From Gaeumannomyces sp. JS-464 (taxonomy: Eukaryota > Ascomycota > Sordariomycetes > Magnaporthales > Magnaporthaceae): 64,000 nucleotides of DNA. Shown here piece after piece: positions 9,624 through 20,639 of this stretch (positions are counted from its first letter, which is position 1; the number at the start of each line of letters is the position of its first letter). A program made the position numbers and the translations under genes. The notes beneath the pieces were generated by a model that was not told the origin of the DNA, made no database searches, and worked only from the letters and a program-made list of their open reading frames with translations. The stretch lies in the NCBI GenBank assembly GCA_002197995.1, contig NGZR01000005.1, forward strand, positions 4,960,001-5,024,000, in the 5' to 3' direction.

Positions 9624-9810
9624 TGTTAAGCCTGGACTTAGTTGCAGGACGTGCCTCTAGAGTAACCTTATGACACCTTTTTGCTTGTCCTAGGGCTCGT
9701 GTGGGTGGTGTGGGGAGGGGACTAGGGTTTGCGGCTGTTGGGCGCTTGGACCCCTGACAAGGCAACACAGCACAGCAGCACCAGATAGGATCCCCTTAAT
9801 GACTGTCTGC

Positions 9811-10710
9811 TCACTCGGCCCCCAAAACCTCGTGGTCGCAACAAGACTGCTCGCCGTGGGAATCAACACAGAGGGGCCCGACGGCAAAGACGGCCGCGAC
9901 ACCAGCCCTCTGCGGCGTCTTGGCGTCTCCGTCCTCCGCGTCCACGTCCACGTCCACGTCCACTTCAAACTTGACATCCATCCCGGCCCTGATGAACCAG
10001 GCCGCGTCCAAATTCTCGGTAAAGCAGCCCATCTCGACGCTGACCACCTCCTGGAGGCCCTCGTCGCCGGGTCCGGCAGCGGGCTCCGTCTCCGTGTCGA
10101 CGACCCTGGACGCCCTGACGGCGACGCCCTTGTCCAGGAAGGCCGGCAGGATGAGCACGTTCTGGTCCCAGCGCCGGACGACGCCCCGGGCGGGACTGCC
10201 GGCGGGCGGGTAGTCCAGGACCCACGAGTCGTGGGCGGGCGGGTGGTAGTGCCCCATCCGGCAGTTGACCTCGTGTATCATGTTGCCAATATCGTAGTAG
10301 AGGTGCATGTCTGGGGCGGACGGCGGTCAGCGAGCGAAACAAACAACGACCCCCGACGGCACCCGTCCCGTGGTGCTGCATCCGCTTATGTACATACACT
10401 GCTTGATCAGGTGTTTTCTCCACTCGCTGTCGACGTCGTCCTTTTCCGGGTTGCGCTCCAGCCCGGCGACCACGGCATGGGGCGAGGCCCTCTCGGCGAG
10501 AGCGCCCGACTTTTGGAACTCGTTCCTCACCCAGTCGTTGTAGACCTGCTCCACGCCGACGGCCCGCAGCTTCTCGTCCGAGACCTTGCTGGTCCAGCCC
10601 TGGCGAAGGAGGTAGACGACGACGCTCTGCATCCCCTCAAAGTAGATGTTGCGATGCTTGGGGTCGAGGACGTCCTCATAGCCGTCGGTGAGGGTTGCCG
10701 TGACATACAT
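9811..10710 (-). CDS. conserved-looking hypothetical protein, 270 aa
   Basis: Not recognised. Exons 10710-10398 and 10310-9811 join in frame (GTATGT donor, CAG acceptor) to 270 residues. Start chosen at ATG 10708-10710, which has a good upstream context (ACA). An in-frame extension upstream is of low complexity. There is no signal peptide or membrane segment. It is soluble, acidic and rich in charged residues, with motifs such as RNIYFEGMQSVVVYLLRQGW, EVNCRMGHYHPPAHDSW and RWDQNVLILPAFLDKG. Near the C-terminus, four GTCCAC repeats (plus strand, about 9942-9965) encode an alternating Val-Asp run. The Dabb-domain gene lies 342 bp upstream in the same orientation. Function unknown. Confidence 0.65.
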
Positions 10711-11051
10711 TGTGCGAGTAGGGGCGGGGGCCAGATAGCTGCTAGCTTGGTGGCAGGAGGGATTGAGATTGACCCACTGCGAAACAGAACAACAGAGCGA
10801 CACGGTTCATTATATGAGGTGCGTCCAGCACGCTCAACCTTCCAACTTCGTCGTCGACAGCAACATAAGACTCAGACGGGTGGGGCAGTCCCAGGCAGCA
10901 GTGCGCGCAAGTGTCTGTTGGTTCCTGCCTGCGCCCAATCCACCCACAAGGCTCCAAACGATTGAGTATCTGCCTGGGCGGCTGGCTAGCTATTGGATAC
11001 ACTTTTGTGTTGGTTTACCCCCCAAAAACCGAACCCCCTTTCCACCCCAAC
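10711..11051. other. intergenic between two tandem minus-strand genes
   Basis: No gene seen. This is presumably the promoter of the hypothetical gene at 9811-10710 and the 3' flank of the Dabb gene. Confidence 0.5.
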
Positions 11052-11474
11052 TCACGATATCAATGGAGAGCCGCTAAAAGACATGGTCAGCGGCTTCTCG
11101 GCCAGGCCCAGCGTCATCGACATCTTCTTGAGCGCCCCGTGCGCCGCGCACTGCCCGTCGTAGAACCGGACGTCCTCCTCGCTCGCGAACTCGGTCTTGG
11201 CCGCCACCGTGAAGCCCTGCGCCCGCAAGTCCGGGCTGGTCGCCGCCCCGGCGCACAGGTATAGCAGATACGGCTTGCCGTCCTGTTTGTTTTGCGCCGG
11301 ATGCGGGTGGGGTTAGATGAGGCTACATGTGCGTCATGGGCAAGGAAAGCTGGGTACATCAAATACCTTGGACTGGTTCTTCCCCAGAGTCTCGTATGCG
11401 TCCAAGAGCTTCTGCTGGGCTTTAGGGTCTGGCAGCTTGAACAGCGTCACGCGGTGGATTCGTATAGCGGCCAT
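11052..11474 (-). CDS. stress-responsive A/B-barrel (Dabb) domain protein
   Basis: Small dimeric alpha/beta-barrel fold. Exons 11474-11367 and 11282-11052 give 112 residues. The N-terminal beta strand IHRVTLFKLPDPKAQQKLLD followed by a helix is the Dabb signature. Later segments are YLLYLCAGAATSPDLRAQGF, TVAAKTEFASEEDVRFYDG and the histidine-containing helix AAHGALKKMSMTLGL. The family includes stress-induced plant proteins and small lyases or cyclases, so catalysis cannot be assigned from sequence alone. There is no targeting signal. Confidence 0.78.
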
Positions 11475-13013
11475 TTTGAGTGCGCGTGTTTTAATGTCTT
11501 GCCCGGGAGAGACTTGTTAGGGAAGCCGAAGTGGCAAGTCGAAGATGTTGATAGGAGTGCTACCACCTGCTGGTACACAGCACTGGGGCTCAAATGGCTT
11601 TTGTTCACTGGCATTCACGTACTCACAAGAAATATTGAGACAGCCCACCAAGAGGTATATAATCGATTCCTCGTTAGACTGAGCTTGGCTCGCAAGATTC
11701 AACGTTTACCAAGAACACCAAGACAAAGCCTCTCCCGAGCGTCCCAAGGCCCCCTTTTCAACAAGCAAAGCCCACGCCTCACACCCTCCCTTATTGCGCT
11801 AGCCCCTCCCTCCTTACCTGCTTCCGCACGGATGTCGTCGCTCCCTCCCCTCCCTGCGCATCGCGCAAAGCCCGGGCCCCAATGCGCGATAAGCCGGGGG
11901 CAGAGTTTATGTCCAAGATGCGCCGAGAGAGGCGCCGCTCGCTGCGTCGGTAAAACGCGCGTCCTCCGCGGGGGCATTTTGGGGCGGTTTGCCTTTCTAT
12001 CGTCTTCCCTGCTCCCCCCCTCCGCCTCTCCCACACCCCTTCTCGCCAGCCCTCTACCTACCAGAAGATACCCATGCAAGTTGGTTGGCTGGTTGCCGAC
12101 AGGGGACATGAGTGCCATGCCAAATCAGAAGCGAGTAGGTAGAACAGCACATGTGCGGCACAGCACAGAAGCGGACCGAAACGCGTGCCTATCCAATATC
12201 TCCTAGCGCGGTTTTTCTCCTGACGCCCGATGGGCCCCTGTCTACACCGCGGCCTGGGCCGCCCGGCTCCCCACCCGGAGCCCCGATGCGGCCTTGAAAC
12301 CGGCGATAACGCTAAAAGACGGGCCGATCAAGGCCTATTTGGCGCCGAGGACAGCCTCTTCGCAAGCCCCCAGGCCCCACAGCACTGCCTCCCAAACGCC
12401 AGGGGCGCCAATAGATCAGTCTATTCGGCCCATTTGTGTGCCCGTTGGCGTCATTGCCTACTTCGACTATCGGGGCTCGGGGCATTGACAGCTCCGACGT
12501 GTTCTCACTGCACGTGTGCGCCACCACGGCAAAGATCAATCCTAAGGAAACTACCCAAATATCCCTTTTTCCCACTCGTCCCCTACCTCTGCCCGACGAA
12601 GGGGGACATGGGGACTAGGTTGGCCATCCTACAGCCGCCAACGGTAGGATACAAGAAACAAGAGAAGACACGGACGGGAACTCTAGCATGCCGTTATGAG
12701 GAAACCAAGGGCCCAGCCCATTCACCCCGTAAATGTAGTGAAATGCATGTCGCTTCAGGACCCAACGCCTCCACTGCTCCCTATTAGCAGACCCCACGCC
12801 CTTCAACCCATGCCGTCGCCATTAAAAAAGAAGAGGCGGTGAAAAAAGAAGAGCAAATGCGTGGGTATATATCGGGAAGGGGCGGCAGAAAAAAACAAAG
12901 ATTACCAAAGCTAACTGGAAGAGGAAAGAGCTGGCGTGCGCTGAGTATCTGGCTTGCTCGAAAACCCATGCTCCCATAGCTCCCGAATGTACACAAAGGT
13001 CAGCCGAGATGGT
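11475..13013. other. intergenic, 1.5 kb, no gene recognised
   Basis: Lies upstream of the Dabb gene and downstream of the histidine kinase. Open stretches on both strands are compositionally biased (Pro/Arg-rich) and show no domain or splice-supported gene. A TATATAA box occurs near 11656-11662. Confidence 0.5.
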
Positions 13014-16000
13014 TTATCCTGTAGGCGGCGGCGTCGGGGGCAAGGTGCTCTGAGGGCGGACATCGGGTTGCTCCCGTGGCCGTTGTTGGTGTTGCTGCTG
13101 CTGCTGCTGCTGTAGTTGCTCCTGCTGCCGCCTTGCACTGGTTAAAGCGCTTACCACAACCTTCATCTTCTCAATGAGCTCTGGCATGCGGTACGGTTTG
13201 ACGAGCACATCGTCGCACCCGGCAGCTTTGGCCTCGAGTACCTGTTCCATTCGCGCGTTGGCGCTAACCGCGATGATAGGTATCCGCCCGCCCAGGATCC
13301 CCCCGCGTCTTTCCAGTTCCCGTATCTCGCGGGTGCACGTCAGCCCGTCCATGATGGGCATCTCCATATCCATAAGGATTACACTCAGCTCGAACTTCGT
13401 CTTCGGCGATGAGGATGACGAAGTCGAGACGTTGTTAGCAGTCCCGTTGTCCTGAGGGCCGAAACGGTCAGACAGCCTGAGGGTCTCCAGCGCCTCCAGC
13501 CCGTGGTTTGCCACCTCAACTTTGTAGCCCCGGTCAAGTAGTCCGCGCCGAGTGATCTGCTGGTTGATTAGGTTGTCCTCGACGACAAGGATACCCGTAA
13601 TATTGGGTTCTTCGATAACCGGAGACAACAGCGAGAGCCCGGCAACTTTTCGAACCGTGCTGATCTCTAAGTTAGAGCTGTCGCTCGGGAGGCCTGTGGC
13701 GGGGGTATCCAAGCTCAGGGGCTCCAGTGGGAACGGCGTCAGCTCCCGCGCGGCTCGGCGGGCGTCGCTCAACGCCGTCGCGTCGGGCCGGAAGGTTTTT
13801 ATATAAAAAGCAAACGTGGACCCAACCCCCGGCTGAGATGCGACCCCGATCGCGCCATCCTGCATCTCGGTGAGTCGCCGTGAGATGAAAAGTCCCAGCC
13901 CGGAGCCACCGTACTTGACGTGTGTCCGCGACGACGCCTGTACGAACCGCTGAAATAATATCTTCTTCTCCTCGTCGTTCAGCCCTCGCCAGTGTCTTTC
14001 ACCTCGAACATGACGTATATGGGCTCTCCATGACCCCGTATCCTTTTCGTTTCCTGTGCCTCAGACTGTGCCTCGGTTGCCGTCTCTGCTTTCTAGCGCT
14101 TCTTCTACCTCGCGTGGAATGAACTGCACCGATGAGGTGGCCTCGTTTGGCGGGCTTCTCGATGCGCTGATGCCCACTGTGACATTGCTCATGGGCCCGG
14201 AGCCCGTGAACTTGAGGGCATTGGTGAGCAGATTGATGAGCACTTGTTTGACCCTGGAGGGGTCAAAGTTGAGAAAGTCAATGTCTAGGCTCTGGTATGA
14301 CTTGTCAACAACCATGCTAAGGTTGATATCCACACGCCGGGCTTCAACCTCAAACATCTTGAGGGCCTCCTGCACAATCTGGACTGGGTTCGCTGTGATG
14401 GGTGTCACAACCAGAAGCCTAGAGTCCAGCTTCGACATTGTCAGGATGTCGTCCACGATCCTTTTCTGATGTTGGGCGCACAAAATGATGGTTTCGGCGT
14501 TCTCGATTCCGTTGTTTATAAGTTCGGCTGCGTCCGCTACGGAGCTCTCTAAAGTCCTGTCGCTCGACGAGACCGACTCCACGGTCGAGACTGGCGCGTG
14601 GATGGCTGAGGGCGGAGTCGAGGCCCGCTCCAGCTGCTGGACTTTAGCTAGCGATGCAATCACTGCATCGGCGCAGTGTATTATGGCCGACAGCGGATTT
14701 CGCATCTCATGGGACGTTATATCTATTATTGAAAGTCAGCAACTCGGAATAATGGATATCTACAACAACGAGGGGAAGCGACAAAGACAGGAGGCGACAA
14801 CTTATACACGAGCGAGAGAAACAAGAACCGAAGGCAATGATTGGGCAGAAAAGATGGGCGGGCGCAGGACTGACCTATAAAGCTCTCTTGCTGACGCTTG
14901 GACTCAATGGCATCTTCTTTGCGCTGTCGCTCTCGCTCGAGCTGCCATTTTTGCATGCTGATATCAGAAAGGCAGCCAGTGAAAGACCGCACGAGGCCAT
15001 CTGAGCTCCGGACCGGTAGGAAGGTTGCCGAGACCCAACGGGGGGCCACGACCCGCATCGCCCCATCCTCCGCCGTCCACGGTTTCTTGAACCGTAGCTC
15101 GGCTGTCTGCTGCTTACCCTCACTGAGGAGGAGCGAGAGTGTCCGCTCGAGTAGGGGAAAGTCTTCGGCAACAACGCATTCGTGGAGAGGCCTGACGACA
15201 GGGGCGTCGTCCGAGGCGCCGTCCACCACGGCCGCCCTGTCCACCCCGCACATCTCGTAGAAAACGCGGTTGGCCCCGATCAGGCGACCTTCCAGATCCA
15301 TGTCGTACATGCCCACCGTCGCGAACTCAGCCATGCGCTTGAGATTTTCGGCCTGTTGTGCACGTCTCACAGCCTCGTCCGCGACTTTCTTTTGAGCCGT
15401 GACGTCGGTCAGGCAAGTCAATATCCGAATCACGGCCCCGTCCGGCGACCGCTCCGCCTTGGCCGAAGCGAGTACATAACGCTCATCTACCGGCACGCCC
15501 TCAAGCCCGACCAGGTTCAAGCCAGCCTTCTCAAAGCTCGGCGATGATGAGGATGGCGCTGCCGCCTCGTCCTCAGATGTGTCGTCTTCCCGTTTCTTGA
15601 CCCGAAATTCAAAGGTTGCGTTCTTCCCGCTGCGGACCTCTTCGTATGCCCGTATTATATTCATCCGGTCCTCATCCACCACACGAGCGAGGAAGTCTTC
15701 CGAGGTGACGTAGCCGCCACTCGATTCCAGCCCGGGCGACCCTTTTCTTTGAACACTCGTGATGCGAAACCACGCATCGTTTGCAAACGTCACGTTCCCC
15801 TGGGCATCACCGAAGCACATACCCACGGGGGTGAACTGTGCCACGGCCTCAAATCGCCTGATGAACTCGGTCGCCTCCTTTGTACGCGCATCAAGCTTTT
15901 CCTTGAGCATTGCTTTGTCGTACGCCGCTTGCTCGGCCGCGTTCCTACCACGCCACTCTTCCTCTTGGAGCAGGACAGTCGAAGCCAAAGAGGTTGTCAG

Positions 16001-17656
16001 CTTCTGGTTGAGTAGAGAGATGTACTGACGATACCCGTTGTCGTATGGGCGTCGTGGGTTCAAGCCTAGGACCAGGAGCCCCATAACGTCCTAGTAGGAT
16101 TTTTTGGAGTCAGCACTTCGCATTCCATTTCAAAATGTTTGCCAAATGTCGCAGCAATGCACTCACCTCCTCCTTGGTTGGCCTGATGGGAACCACCAGC
16201 GCCTCTTGGCATGGGTCACCAAACCCGCGCCAGTTCAGCCCATCTTGAAGATGCAGGGGAAAACTGCCGTCCGCCGTGCGTATGGATATTGGCGCAAATT
16301 CCTTCATCGCGCGTCTGAATGCGGCAGACAAACCCTCGTCGCTGGTTCGAAGGTTGAGCAATGGTGGGTTGAGCGGGTGGCTGTCGGGAACACCGAGAGA
16401 ACCTTCCAAGTGGCACATCTTGGTCGATTCATAACGATTAGGGACAGACTCGGGCTCGGCACCGGTCCCCTCGTGAACAGAATACAGGATTGCGAGCGGT
16501 ATGTCGAATCGGGGCTCAACAGCCTCGAGGTCCTCCAGCGTCTTCCTCCAGTAGGCCTTGACGTCCCTAGCGGTTACCAGAACCTCTCCCAAGTTGATCA
16601 ACATCTTCATCCGCCTCTCCCACAGCCGCATGGACGTGGTTTCGATCACCGAGTGCATAAATCCTAAAACCTCATTATTCTCGGTGATAGGTATTATGGA
16701 CCACTTGAGGTAGGTCTCGCGCAGCGTCCCGTCTGCGTTTTCGACGAAGCAGCTAAGGTCTTCGTCGTCAGTGATGGCCCGCTGCTTTAGAGCACTTTCG
16801 CGCATACTACCGCGGAGCCACTCGCGCTTCTCTGGCCAGATATCGTGGGTGGGCTTGCCCAGGACCTGGGGGTGACGGCAGCCACACAGCCTGCTGAATG
16901 CCTCATTATATATCGTTGTGTGTTCGGGGCCCCAACTAATGGCGATGGAGCGGGAGTCGACGAGGATCTGGCTGAAAGTTTGGTGCAGGCGCAGAGGCCA
17001 GGCTGACATACCGCCAAGAGGCGTCGACGCCCAGTCAACGTTGTTGATGATGTCGAGAAAGGGCTCCTGATTTGTGACAAACATGGGCACCATCCAGCCG
17101 CGGCCAAAGGCACCGCTCTGGGTTCTTCTCTTGCCGCTGCTGACATCGTTGGGCCCGGCGGCAGGTTCCGAATTGAACCTTCGAAAGTGCGCGTCTGATT
17201 GCTTGACTAAGGAGGTACGGCTCTTCGTTGGGGAGAAAGGGGTCCTCGCACCCTGTGTGAAGCTGGTGGGCGCAAACTCGTTGGTCTCCCGAGACGGTGG
17301 TCTTGGCGAGTGCGAGAGTTGCGCGTTACCGCTGACGACAACCCATCGCTTCTTTAAGACACAGCGAGTCCAGTAAACACCTCGAAAGGGAAGGGAGGAG
17401 GAACTCCAGGGTTTGGGGCCTGGATCCATTCCCAAAACTCGTCACGAGCCCCAGACGGCAAGCCAGACAAGGCAGACGCGAGAGAGGCATCGTCGAGTAG
17501 AGCACCATTACGATACGCGATACATGCTTGTTGTCGAGACTGAAGGTCGAAAGGCGGCAGGCCGGACTGATCCAGGTCGAAAACGAATGAGGGTCTCGGG
17601 TCCGCCTCTAGCAACTCAATGACACCGATTTCCGCGAGCTGGTTGTGTTCCCCCAT
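13014..17656 (-). CDS. hybrid sensor histidine kinase, PAS/GAF-HisKA-HATPase-REC (three frame breaks)
   Basis: Two-component phosphorelay sensor, about 1,471 residues after correction. An N-terminal region is followed by a PAS-like domain beginning NVDWASTPLGGMSAWPLRLH, then a GAF-like segment and two PAS domains (TPVGMCFGDAQGNVTFANDAW; ATVGMYDMDLEGRLIGANRVF). HisKA carries the phosphoacceptor in SHEMRNPLSAI (His about 907). The ATPase has the N box (INLLTNALKF), G1 DTGEG and G2 KYGGSGLGLF. The receiver domain has VVEDN, phosphoacceptor Asp in ILMDMEMPIMDG (about 1354) and Lys in VLVKPYR. A Gln/His-rich tail ends the protein. Introns are 16091-16166 and 14723-14874. The frame breaks near 17390 (one C missing), 14093 (one extra base) and 13984 (one base missing, at DTGEG). 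With these the length is a multiple of three. No transmembrane segment, so it is probably cytosolic. I do not assign a fungal HK group. Confidence 0.88.
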
Positions 17657-19458
17657 TGTTCCCAAGTCCAACGAGGCTTGGCCCTCACAAAACAGAGGCG
17701 CCTAGCCCCGACGGAGGCGACCGAGCAAGCAGAACTGGGAGAATTTCAGTAGGTGATGACATGGGCGGAAAGGAAGGGCGGGATCCCCTCGGTCAGGCCC
17801 CTGGGGCGTGTGGGCTTGGGTTTTCGTGCGGTGATGACAAAAACAGGGAGCTTTCGGCGATGATGGGGCGCGTGCTGACCCCAGTTAGAGAGGATCGAAA
17901 TAGCTTCGCCGTGCTCCAGGCGAGAGCTAAGCAGACCGCCAAGCAACGACTTGAGCCAAGCAAGGGAGCCGCTAAGGCTGCGGAAGTGCCGCCAGTCGGA
18001 AGCGGCAAGCGAGTGAGTGTGAGCACGCGCGTGGGCGACGCTTTCCGCTTCTGTGGGTACGGGGGCCAACAGCAGGGATTTTTTCCAAGGCCAGAAAACG
18101 ATATCTCCTTGCTCAGACCCGAGGTTGGCCAAGTTGCTAGTCGCCAAGTACGCCTGATGCGATTCAGACGAAGCCTCGCTAGCCGAGCTCGGCTGAGGAG
18201 CCCATGACAGGAGCCCAGCCGCGGGTGCCCAGATGTCCAGGGTCCAGGGGCAGGAGGAAATCGGAGGATCGACCGGGATGGCAGCGCCTGGCAGGGAAGG
18301 GGGGAAAAAAGGGCGAGCGCGCCTCGACACTCAGGAATGAGGCCTTCTAGCGACCGGCCTCTCCCACTACGCCCGTAAAACGAAGGGGGAAAGCCAGCTA
18401 CGGTCAAAACCTGACGTTCTTGACAGGTGTCACATCACCATATGACAGATAAAAAGGAAATGTGCCGTGGCCAGCCAGACGGTTGGAAGGTTCAGAGTGA
18501 CGGCGTGTTTGGGCGCAGTTGATTGATGCAGGGGGATGCAAGGGAATGACGAAAAGAAGGTGAGGAGGGGAAAAGCAACAAAAAAGCACACAGCCGGATG
18601 TGACTGTGCAATATACTGTAGGCTGGGACGATGGGATTTCAGCTGCCCAGCATCGAGATCTCTGGTCCAGCCGGAAGAAACCGATGGGGGAGGCTTGGGG
18701 TCAGATTGAACTCGCCAAGGGGGCATCTGCGTACCAGTCCGGGGCTTGTCGAGGGGTTTGGGCGCGCTGGGACAGCGTCACCTCTGGCCCGGATGAAAAG
18801 TTCCCCGTCAGCCAATTGGGACCAGATGGATGGATGCGCTTGGTGGATACCGTCATGGTGTGTCGAATGGGCGCCAACAAACCGGGAAATCTTGGTGCTG
18901 ATCTCCCACCTGCCATCCGATCTTGGCTTCCCTTCGGCCTCACGCCTCCGCCAGCAATGAGGTATGCGCTGGGAGAAGGCGAAAACCAAGACACCGTTCG
19001 CAAGACCACATTCTAGAAAAGATATCGAATGTTTTAGCTGGGGTAGAACAAACCAAATCATTCTCCCCAGGCCGTGGCGCCTGAAGTGCGAACAGCAGTC
19101 GTGGTCAGCAGGTCATGGAAAAGAAAAAAAAAATCATGATGTCAGAGTCTGTTACATCGCATTCAGCCCCAGTATTTTCAAAGCCAGGAACGGGCCAACG
19201 TGCCTCGGCATCCGCCAGTGAGCGTTTAATGGATTTCCTCCTTCGCTTTACCAATCCACGACGGTTAAAAATTTGCGATGGTATTAATTAAAAAGAAAAG
19301 AAGAGCAATCCCCGAGCGCTTTAACAATTTTATTTTCTATCTATTTTGGCGATTTTCTAACTGCCCGCCGAGTGGTGGACGAAAACCCGATGATCGGCGT
19401 CCTGTCGAAGGGATGAAGAAAAAAAACCAAAAGGGAACAGAAAACGAACCGATTATTG
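17657..19458. other. intergenic upstream of the histidine kinase
   Basis: No gene supported. Overlapping open stretches on both strands (about 17.7-19.0 kb) lack domains, splice signals and consistent codon bias. This is likely promoter and 5' leader of the kinase plus the trailer of the tRNA-Pro gene. Confidence 0.5.
19419..19426 (-). terminator. Pol III terminator (T8) of tRNA-Pro
   Basis: Eight T residues on the minus strand, 33 nt past the tRNA-Pro 3' end. A shorter T4 run lies a few bases closer. Confidence 0.6.
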
Positions 19459-19576
19459 GGCCGCAACCGGGGATTGAACCCGGGACCTCTCGCAATCATT
19501 GAACGCGTTGGGCGAACCAACAGTTACAACTCAGGGTGAGCCCTAAGCGAGAATCATACCACTAGACCATCGCGGC
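19459..19576 (-). tRNA. tRNA-Pro (AGG anticodon) with a 46-nt intron
   Basis: Halves 19576-19541 and 19494-19459 (36 nt each). Acceptor GCCGCGA pairs with TTGCGGC (one G-T). The A box lies in TGGTCTAGTGGTATGA. The anticodon stem CTCGC/GCGAG closes a loop with AGG. The intron (19495-19540) follows the nucleotide 3' to the anticodon. The T arm CCGGGTTCAATCCCCGG contains the B box. Confidence 0.93.
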
Positions 19577-20639
19577 TGGCTATTGTTGATTGGATGAAAT
19601 TCCTGAACAGGAACTGCCATTATATCCACACCTGAACCTTGGGTCAACAATATTAACTCTTGCGGCGGATGTCGCGGGTGTTTCTCGCCGGAGATCACTA
19701 AACTCGAGCCCGACACCTGAGCCCTTCAACAAGTGGCATCAGCCAAGCTGGTCCGGAGGTAGGTAAGTTCCACGTCGGGAACAATCATGGCGACAAGGCC
19801 GTATCACCCTCTTCAAGGCGTGGACTTGGTGCGACAAGAAGACATTCTAGGTCAATAACGAGCGATTCGACGCAAACTCCACTAACCTAAGGCGTGATAA
19901 TCGTACAGGATTGTGTTGAGCCAGGCGGCTCTTTCGATAGAACAAAAAGGAAAAAGAAAACTTCTAATAGCCTTTTCCTTTAAACCCGTTCCTCCAATCT
20001 ATCTCACCAATCTATTCCATCCTCCGTCTTCAGACTCTCCCATCACCGATCTGATGCTCCTTGATTGCGCGTGACCACTAAGATCGGAGCTGGTCTCGCA
20101 ATTATATTGAACTGCTTCAGGGGTAACACCAACTACTAGGACGACAGGTGGTCTTCCCACGGGCGGGATAATTGTTGGACACCGAAAAGAAATACTCCCC
20201 ACACCCCATGTCCCCCAGCTGGAAATGGAACCAGCGAGCTTTTGACAGTCCTCCCATATCGCAAAATCCATAACCATGATGTGTCCAAAGCACTCGAACG
20301 GGCAGTAGCCTCCCGAGCGTAGGATTTCGGGTGATTTGTAAACTTAGTTGCTGAGGAAGATGTTCGTAAAACGCAATTCTCATATGCTCTCGGGGAACTT
20401 GATGACTCAGACGATTGATGGAAATTTGGCAGTGTGTGATGGTGACTCGAAAAAAAGGAAGAAAAACAGGGCAAGCTGGTGTCTCGAGGACCCCCAGCTG
20501 TTGGTAGTACAAGCGCCGCCCGCCGCCGCGTCGGCAGCTGGGAGGTTGGCCGGGAAATCATTGCGAGTAATCAAGCAAAATTGGTCGGGCGATGCAAATA
20601 CACTCAGATGATGCCGAGGCGGTATGCAAGCCCGGCAGC
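19577..20639. other. intergenic between tRNA-Pro and the PUF gene
   Basis: No gene recognised. It contains the 5' flank of the tRNA and the 3' flank of the PUF gene. Short overlapping open frames on the minus strand are unconvincing. Confidence 0.5.

Noticed and set aside
13098..13130. CAG/CTG-like repeat near the 3' end of the histidine kinase considered as a microsatellite element
   Set aside because: It is in-frame coding sequence for the Gln/His tail of the kinase.
17656..18330. Overlapping open frames on both strands upstream of the histidine kinase
   Set aside because: No domain, splice structure or consistent codon usage; more likely promoter or leader sequence.
18600..19016. 138-codon open frame on the plus strand
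   Set aside because: Overlaps equally long frames on the opposite strand and carries no conserved segment.
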